A stretch of DNA of 9,660 nt. It comes from CAZUFB01 sp964619775 (GTDB lineage: Bacteria; Actinomycetota; Coriobacteriia; Coriobacteriales; UMGS124). The stretch spans positions 1-9,660 of the forward strand of contig CAZUFB010000075.1 in NCBI GenBank assembly GCA_964619775.1. The letters run 5' to 3'. Each line of letters starts with the position of its first letter. Within the stretch, counting starts at the first letter, position 1. A program made the position numbers and the translations under genes. Positions 6,205-9,660 of this stretch are shown piece by piece. The notes below the pieces were generated by a model. The model was given only the letters and a program-made list of their open reading frames with translations. It ran no database searches and was not told the DNA's origin.

Positions 6205-8296
6205 GCGACGCGGGGTGCCCCGCCGCGACGCTCTGCACACGGGGTGCGAGGCGGGCGTCGGGCTGTTCGTCGACGAAGAGGGGTCTACCACGGTTGCGGC
6301 GGCCGTCGCCGTGCTCGTGGCGCTCGCCCTCGTGTTCGGCCTGGCCAACGTCCAATGGGTCGCGTCGCGCTCGGCCGACGTCCAGGCGGTCGCCGACGCG
6401 GGCGCCCTGGCGGGCATGAACGTCGTCGCGTCTTACGCCACGGTCGCCCAGGTGCTCGACGCGATGGTCCTCAGCATGGGCCTCGTCGGGATGCTGACGC
6501 TCTCCATCGGCCTCGTCCTGTCCGCCATACCGGTGGTAAACGCCTCAGGTCCGCCGGTGCTGCGGGCGGCGACGTCGGTGCTCGAGGCGCGCGCCAAGCT
6601 TTCTCGGACGGCGGCGCAAGGGCTCGAGCGCCTGGAGAAGGCGGTGCCCTACCTGGTAGCCGCCAACGCGTTGGCGGTCGTGCGGGCCAACTCTTCGGAC
6701 GACGGGTCCTACGTGGGCGTGGCGATTCCCTACCCGCTCCAAGGGGCGAGCGACTTCGGCGACCTTTCGTCCGACGATGTCGCACAGAAGATGGAGGAGG
6801 CCAAGGAGCAGGGGGACGAGATTGAAGAGCTTGCCCAGCAGGCCGAGGAGGCGAAACAGCTGGCCGACGAGGCCTTGGAGCGCGGGTGGCGTGCGGACTG
6901 CGGAGACAATCCGAGCATGCGCGAACGCGCCGAGGCGCTTGCCGGGCTGTCGGGGGCGCTCAACCCGAACTATCCCACAAGCACGGGTTGGGACTTCGGG
7001 GTGCCCATTCTCCGTGCCCGGGCCTACTACCGGCAGCGCCTTGCCAACGAGGCCCCCGTGGACGGCACGCCTGCCGAAGCCACGCGCTCCGCGGCGCGTG
7101 CGGCGTTCTACCGGTACGCGTACGAGCAGGTGAGCCAGAGCTCCTACACCGAAAACGACGACGGGACCGTCGTGTGCGACCTGCGCGAACTGCCGGCGAA
7201 CACCTCGGACGTGCGAGGGACGAGCCTCTACACCGACGCGGTGTGGCCCTGCACGCAGGAGGAGGCGGGCAGGACGATACACAGCTACGCGGGGTGCCCC
7301 GGGGCCACGGGCCCTTCGGCGGGCTACGCGAGCGTGGCCGACGAGGAGTCGGGGGCGTGCGTGGAATGCCCGGTGTGCCTGTTCACCGTCGTCGACCTGG
7401 GCCGCGCCCCGGCGGCGTCGACCTCCATCAGTAACGGGTTCGAGCACCATTGGCGCCTGGTGGTCGAGGCGTCGCGCGACTACGAGGCGCGCCGCGCCGA
7501 GCAGGCTCGGCAGGAGGCCGCGGCGCGCGAGGCGTCGAGCCAGGCGACCGACCTGTTCCAGGAAGCGCTCGAGCGTCTGTCGACGGTGCGCGTCGAGCTT
7601 GCACCGCCCGGTCGGTACGGATGCCTGTGCGTCGTGGCCGACCCGTCCTCCCACGTCGTGCCCGGTGACCTGGCGACGGTGGTGAGCGGCGGCGCCTCGA
7701 TACCGTCCCGCGTCGCGGTTGCGGCCGCCGTGCTGGCGCGTGACGACGCGACGTCGGGCAACAACGTCCTCGCGGGCTTCTTCGACGGCCTGGTCGCCCA
7801 GGGAGGGGTGGTCGGCGGTGTCTCGGCGGTGCTCGATGCGGTCATGTCCGCATGGGGCGGCCTGCTCGCCGCCTACGGCGACGGCTACCGCGCCTTCACC
7901 GAGACCATGCAGTCGGCGTTTCGGGGGTTGTTCGCCCTCGGCATGAGCGGGGTTTCGACCTGGCTCAGAGAGGCGCTCGAGGACGCGGTGACGCTGACGG
8001 GGCTGCAGCCTGCGGACATGTCGGTCAAAAAACCGGTTTTGACGAACAGCGTCGACGTCATGAACCGTGCGGGCAACGACTGGTACGGGGCCGTTCGGGC
8101 GATGGTCGTGACGATGCAGACGGTCGACGCCGACGCGGGTCCGCAGGCCGTCTTGGCGGCGCTCGGCGTGTTCGTCGAGACCCTGACCGGTTCGGATAAG
8201 CTCACCGTGGCCGAGTTCTCGATCCCGGGCACCGACCTGTCGATACCCCTGGAGATGGACCTGGGATGGCTGGCAGACCTGGGGACGGCCGCATGA
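6179..8296 (+). CDS. Large TadG-like pilus-associated protein, cysteine-rich
   Basis: 705 aa from GTG 6179. A 35-residue basic leader is followed by DEEG|STTVAAAVAVLVA and a hydrophobic helix (about 39-60), the Tad/TadG-like N-terminal anchor; the +5 residue is Ala40 instead of Glu. After the anchor comes ADVQAVADAGALAGMN, common in TadG-like proteins. A second hydrophobic stretch lies at 94-122. The rest is probably outside the cell: coiled-coil-like regions at about 197-236 and 430-470 flank a middle domain with most of the cysteines (241, 333, 358, 373, 394, 397, 400), including CVECPVC at 394-400, and GCLC follows at 481-484. A C-terminal Gly/Ala-rich part (540-600) leads to a Leu/Ile-rich end. 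TadG-like proteins are minor components or tip-linked factors of Tad pili; here an adhesin or scaffold role is inferred. It is far larger than TadE proteins. Stop overlaps the next start as ATGA. Confidence 0.82.
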   Translation: MTGRRYGTERRGVPRRDALHTGCEAGVGLFVDEEGSTTVAAAVAVLVALALVFGLANVQWVASRSADVQAVADAGALAGMNVVASYATVAQVLDAMVLSMGLVGMLTLSIGLVLSAIPVVNASGPPVLRAATSVLEARAKLSRTAAQGLERLEKAVPYLVAANALAVVRANSSDDGSYVGVAIPYPLQGASDFGDLSSDDVAQKMEEAKEQGDEIEELAQQAEEAKQLADEALERGWRADCGDNPSMRERAEALAGLSGALNPNYPTSTGWDFGVPILRARAYYRQRLANEAPVDGTPAEATRSAARAAFYRYAYEQVSQSSYTENDDGTVVCDLRELPANTSDVRGTSLYTDAVWPCTQEEAGRTIHSYAGCPGATGPSAGYASVADEESGACVECPVCLFTVVDLGRAPAASTSISNGFEHHWRLVVEASRDYEARRAEQARQEAAAREASSQATDLFQEALERLSTVRVELAPPGRYGCLCVVADPSSHVVPGDLATVVSGGASIPSRVAVAAAVLARDDATSGNNVLAGFFDGLVAQGGVVGGVSAVLDAVMSAWGGLLAAYGDGYRAFTETMQSAFRGLFALGMSGVSTWLREALEDAVTLTGLQPADMSVKKPVLTNSVDVMNRAGNDWYGAVRAMVVTMQTVDADAGPQAVLAALGVFVETLTGSDKLTVAEFSIPGTDLSIPLEMDLGWLADLGTAA

Positions 8297-8829
8297 TGCG
8301 GGGTGCGGAGCCGCCGACCCCCGCCGTTTTCGCGGGCCCGTTTGCCCGTGCGCGTGCCTGCCTGCGCGGGCGGGCGGGGGAGGAGGGGCAGATGGTCGTC
8401 GAGATGGCCGTCCTCACCCCGGTCATGCTCGTGGTGGCCGTCGTCGTGCTCAACCTCATGTGGTTTCTCGAGGCGGCCGCCCGGTTTGACCGCGTGGTGC
8501 CCGACACCGTCATGGCGGTGGCCGTCTCCCCGGCGGGGGAGGAGGGAGGCGGTGCGCACGAGCACGAGGTGACCGTGGCCCTGACCGAGGCGATGGACGG
8601 CCTGCGGGGCGTGACGGTGACCGTGCAGGCACAGATCGTGTGGGATGACCTGTCCGATGGGGCGGGGTTCACGATGGCCCCGCACCTCACGCGCTACGTC
8701 TGCACGATGGCGTACACCCCGTGGCCCTCGGGCTTCTCGGTGGCCGGATTCGACGCCGCGGTGCCCGTCGAGCTCAAGCATGTGCGGTCGTTCGTGGTGG
8801 ATCGCTACCGTTCGGGCGTGGTGTTCTAA
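8293..8829 (+). CDS. Second TadE-like pseudopilin
   Basis: 178 aa. A 32-residue basic leader ends in RAGEEG|QMVVEMAVLTPVML, a TadE-type motif with Glu37 at +5, followed by a hydrophobic helix (39-58) and an external domain of mostly beta-like segments (68-178). It is probably a minor pilin or TadF-like partner of the upstream TadE. Start ATG 8293 overlaps the previous stop as ATGA, with GGGGA (8281-8285) seven nt upstream; the next codon is also ATG. An in-frame ATG at 8266 is possible but lies deep in the previous gene. No terminator is visible in the 32 nt before the next gene, so the operon may continue. Confidence 0.85.
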   Translation: MMRGAEPPTPAVFAGPFARARACLRGRAGEEGQMVVEMAVLTPVMLVVAVVVLNLMWFLEAAARFDRVVPDTVMAVAVSPAGEEGGGAHEHEVTVALTEAMDGLRGVTVTVQAQIVWDDLSDGAGFTMAPHLTRYVCTMAYTPWPSGFSVAGFDAAVPVELKHVRSFVVDRYRSGVVF

Positions 8830-8861
8830 GGCGGTCCGCAAGCGAGAGAGGATGTCGGGAG

Positions 8862-9263
8862 ATGGGAAGCCTGGGCGTGTTCGAACCGCTGCGCCGCCGC
8901 ACCTGCCGCACCACGGCGGCTTTTTGCCTGCCCGGAGGCGAGGACCTGCGGTGTCGCTGCGCCGTCGGGGTGCTCGACCGCATGCGCGGCCTGTTGGGGA
9001 CCGCTCCGGGCGATCTGGGCCGCAACGCCCTGCTGCTGGTGCGCTGTCCGTCGGTGCACACATTCGGCATGGCGTACCCGCTCGACCTCGCGTTCTTCGA
9101 CCGCGGCGGCACGGTGCTGGCCGTCTTCCGCGCGGTGCGACCAGGCCGGGTGCGCTCGTGTCCGGGAGCCGTCGCGGTCCTTGAACGCGAGGCGTCCGCG
9201 GGCCCGTGGCCCGAGCCCGGCGGGGTCGTCTGCCTGACAGACGTATGCCGCGGTGGTCTGTAG
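8862..9263 (+). CDS. DUF192 family protein
   Basis: 133 aa. The family pattern is clear: RMRGLLG (40-46), a Cys-Pro-x-x-HTFGM core (62-70), PLDLAFFD (73-80), AVRPGRVRSCPGA (91-103) and VLERE near 106-110. DUF192 proteins are small beta-rich proteins of unknown biochemical function. No signal peptide is present, so this one should act in the cytosol, unlike exported members of the family. It has six cysteines, many for its size. ATG 8862 fits the start of the conserved part; AGGA at 8848-8851 lies 10 nt upstream, and ATG 8852 is in another frame. It sits 32 nt after the pilus genes in the same direction with no terminator seen, so it may be part of the operon; a role in pilus biology is only a guess. 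Confidence 0.9.
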   Translation: MGSLGVFEPLRRRTCRTTAAFCLPGGEDLRCRCAVGVLDRMRGLLGTAPGDLGRNALLLVRCPSVHTFGMAYPLDLAFFDRGGTVLAVFRAVRPGRVRSCPGAVAVLEREASAGPWPEPGGVVCLTDVCRGGL

Positions 9264-9354
9264 TGTTACGGACGCCGCGCCTGCGTGCCGCGCCGCTCCT
9301 GTATTTCTCAGGGGCAAATGTGCAAACCTCGCGACGAACGGCCTGGCGGTGGGG

Positions 9355-9360
9355 TATGAT
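9355..9360 (+). promoter_or_regulatory. Putative -10 box of tRNA-Leu promoter
   Basis: TATGAT lies 26 nt before tRNA-Leu in a GC-rich background and fits a -10 element. No good -35 hexamer is seen 16-18 nt upstream, so the call is tentative. The 9264-9354 stretch holds nothing else recognisable. Confidence 0.45.
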
Positions 9361-9386
9361 ACGTCCCGTCGCGCGACGCGGCGCGT

Positions 9387-9470
9387 GCCCGAGTGGCGGA
9401 ATGGCAGACGCAGAGGTCTCAAAAACCTCCGACTTCGGTCGTGTGAGTTCGAGTCTCACCTCGGGCACCA
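9387..9470 (+). tRNA. tRNA-Leu (anticodon CAA), CCA encoded
   Basis: Complete class II tRNA. Acceptor stem GCCCGAG (9387-9393) pairs with CTCGGGC (9460-9466), followed by discriminator A and an encoded CCA (9468-9470). Anticodon stem GAGGT/ACCTC (9413-9417, 9425-9429) encloses loop CTCAAAA with anticodon CAA at 9420-9422, which reads UUG leucine codons. The long variable arm CGAC-TTCG-GTCG (9430-9441) is typical of tRNA-Leu. The T arm is GTGAG/CTCAC with loop TTCGAGT. All stems pair fully. Confidence 0.97.
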
Positions 9471-9570
9471 TCCAAGGTTTGTCGCGGGCCGCGTCCTTCC
9501 CATGGTGGTAGATGCTCGCCGTCATGTCTTCACGGCCAGCACACAACTTGAATCCGCCCCAAATTCCTTG

Positions 9571-9598
9571 TTGACGCGGACAGTTTCTCTGCTATAGT
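9571..9598 (+). promoter_or_regulatory. Sigma-70-type promoter of tRNA-Phe
   Basis: The -35 box TTGACG (9571-9576) and -10 box TATAGT (9593-9598) are separated by 16 bp, and transcription would start about 10-15 nt before the tRNA. The region is clearly more AT-rich than its surroundings. Confidence 0.75.
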
Positions 9599-9616
9599 AG
9601 TCAAGCGCTTTCGCGC

Positions 9617-9660
9617 GGCCAGATAGCTCAGTTGGTAGAGCAGGGGACTGAAAATCCCCG
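9617..9660 (+). tRNA. tRNA-Phe (anticodon GAA), 3' end beyond the window
   Basis: 5' part of a tRNA. The acceptor strand is GGCCAGA (9617-9623), the D arm GCTC/GAGC (9626-9629, 9638-9641) has loop AGTTGGTA, and the anticodon stem GGGGA/TCCCC (9643-9647, 9655-9659) has loop CTGAAAA with anticodon GAA at 9650-9652, giving phenylalanine. The variable region, T arm and 3' acceptor strand lie past the window end. Confidence 0.92.

Noticed and set aside
6545..7654. 369-codon - strand frame opposite the TadG-like gene
   Set aside because: Arg/His-rich antisense shadow without recognisable features; the + strand frame has cysteine motifs and coiled coils.
8026..8032. C-AAA-AAA run as a possible -1 frameshift site
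   Set aside because: The frame does not match the canonical X-XXY-YYZ slippery pattern, and the reading frame continues normally to the ATGA junction.
8852..9184. Alternative ATG start in another frame just before the DUF192 gene
   Set aside because: It translates to Arg/Pro-rich sequence without domains, while ATG 8862 opens the clear DUF192 frame.
9264..9354. Possible intrinsic terminator after the DUF192 gene
   Set aside because: The GC-rich stretch contains a direct repeat of GCCGCGCC, not an inverted one, and no T-run follows a stem.
7885..9546. 553-codon open frame on the - strand spanning the TadG-like end, TadE-like, DUF192 and tRNA-Leu genes
   Set aside because: Its N-terminal part is the antisense translation of tRNA-Leu, a known false-protein pattern, and the rest lies opposite well-supported genes.

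Overview
The window is very GC-rich (roughly 70% by eye, with a strong G/C preference at third codon positions) and almost fully coding on the + strand. It carries most of a tad/flp (tight adherence, class III/IVc-type pilus) locus, followed by a DUF192 gene and two tRNA genes. High GC, no secretin gene in view and P/A-rich linkers suggest a Gram-positive actinobacterium. A Coriobacteriia-like host is my guess, but the sequence does not prove it.

Layout: (1) 1-4343 is the assembly machinery: a TadZ/CpaE-type ATPase cut by the window start, the TadA/CpaF motor ATPase, and the inner-membrane platform proteins TadB and TadC. These four genes overlap one another (13, 37 and 4 nt), so they are probably co-transcribed and translationally coupled. 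(2) 4344-4424 is the only real gap in the cluster. It holds an imperfect tandem 12-bp repeat, a small hairpin and a good Shine-Dalgarno site for the next gene. (3) 4425-8829 encodes the substrates: a Flp-type pilin with an unusually long leader, a small membrane-anchored acidic protein of unknown function, a second Flp-like pilin, a TadE-like pseudopilin, a 705-residue cysteine-rich TadG-like protein and a second TadE-like pseudopilin. Five of these six share a short G|Q/S-x-x-x-E/A motif followed by one hydrophobic helix, the signature cut by TadV/CpaA-type prepilin peptidases. (4) 8862-9263 encodes a cytosolic DUF192 protein. (5) 9387-9470 is tRNA-Leu(CAA), complete with an encoded CCA, and 9617-9660 is the 5' part of tRNA-Phe(GAA) behind a near-consensus promoter.

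How it should work, by analogy with known Tad systems: TadZ places the machine, TadA powers it, TadB and TadC form the membrane platform, the prepilin peptidase trims the pilins, and the Flp proteins polymerise with TadE/TadG-type minor components. The prepilin peptidase, CpaB/RcpC and TadD are not in the window and may lie upstream. No gene on the - strand is convincing. No CRISPR array, insertion sequence or clear intrinsic terminator was seen.
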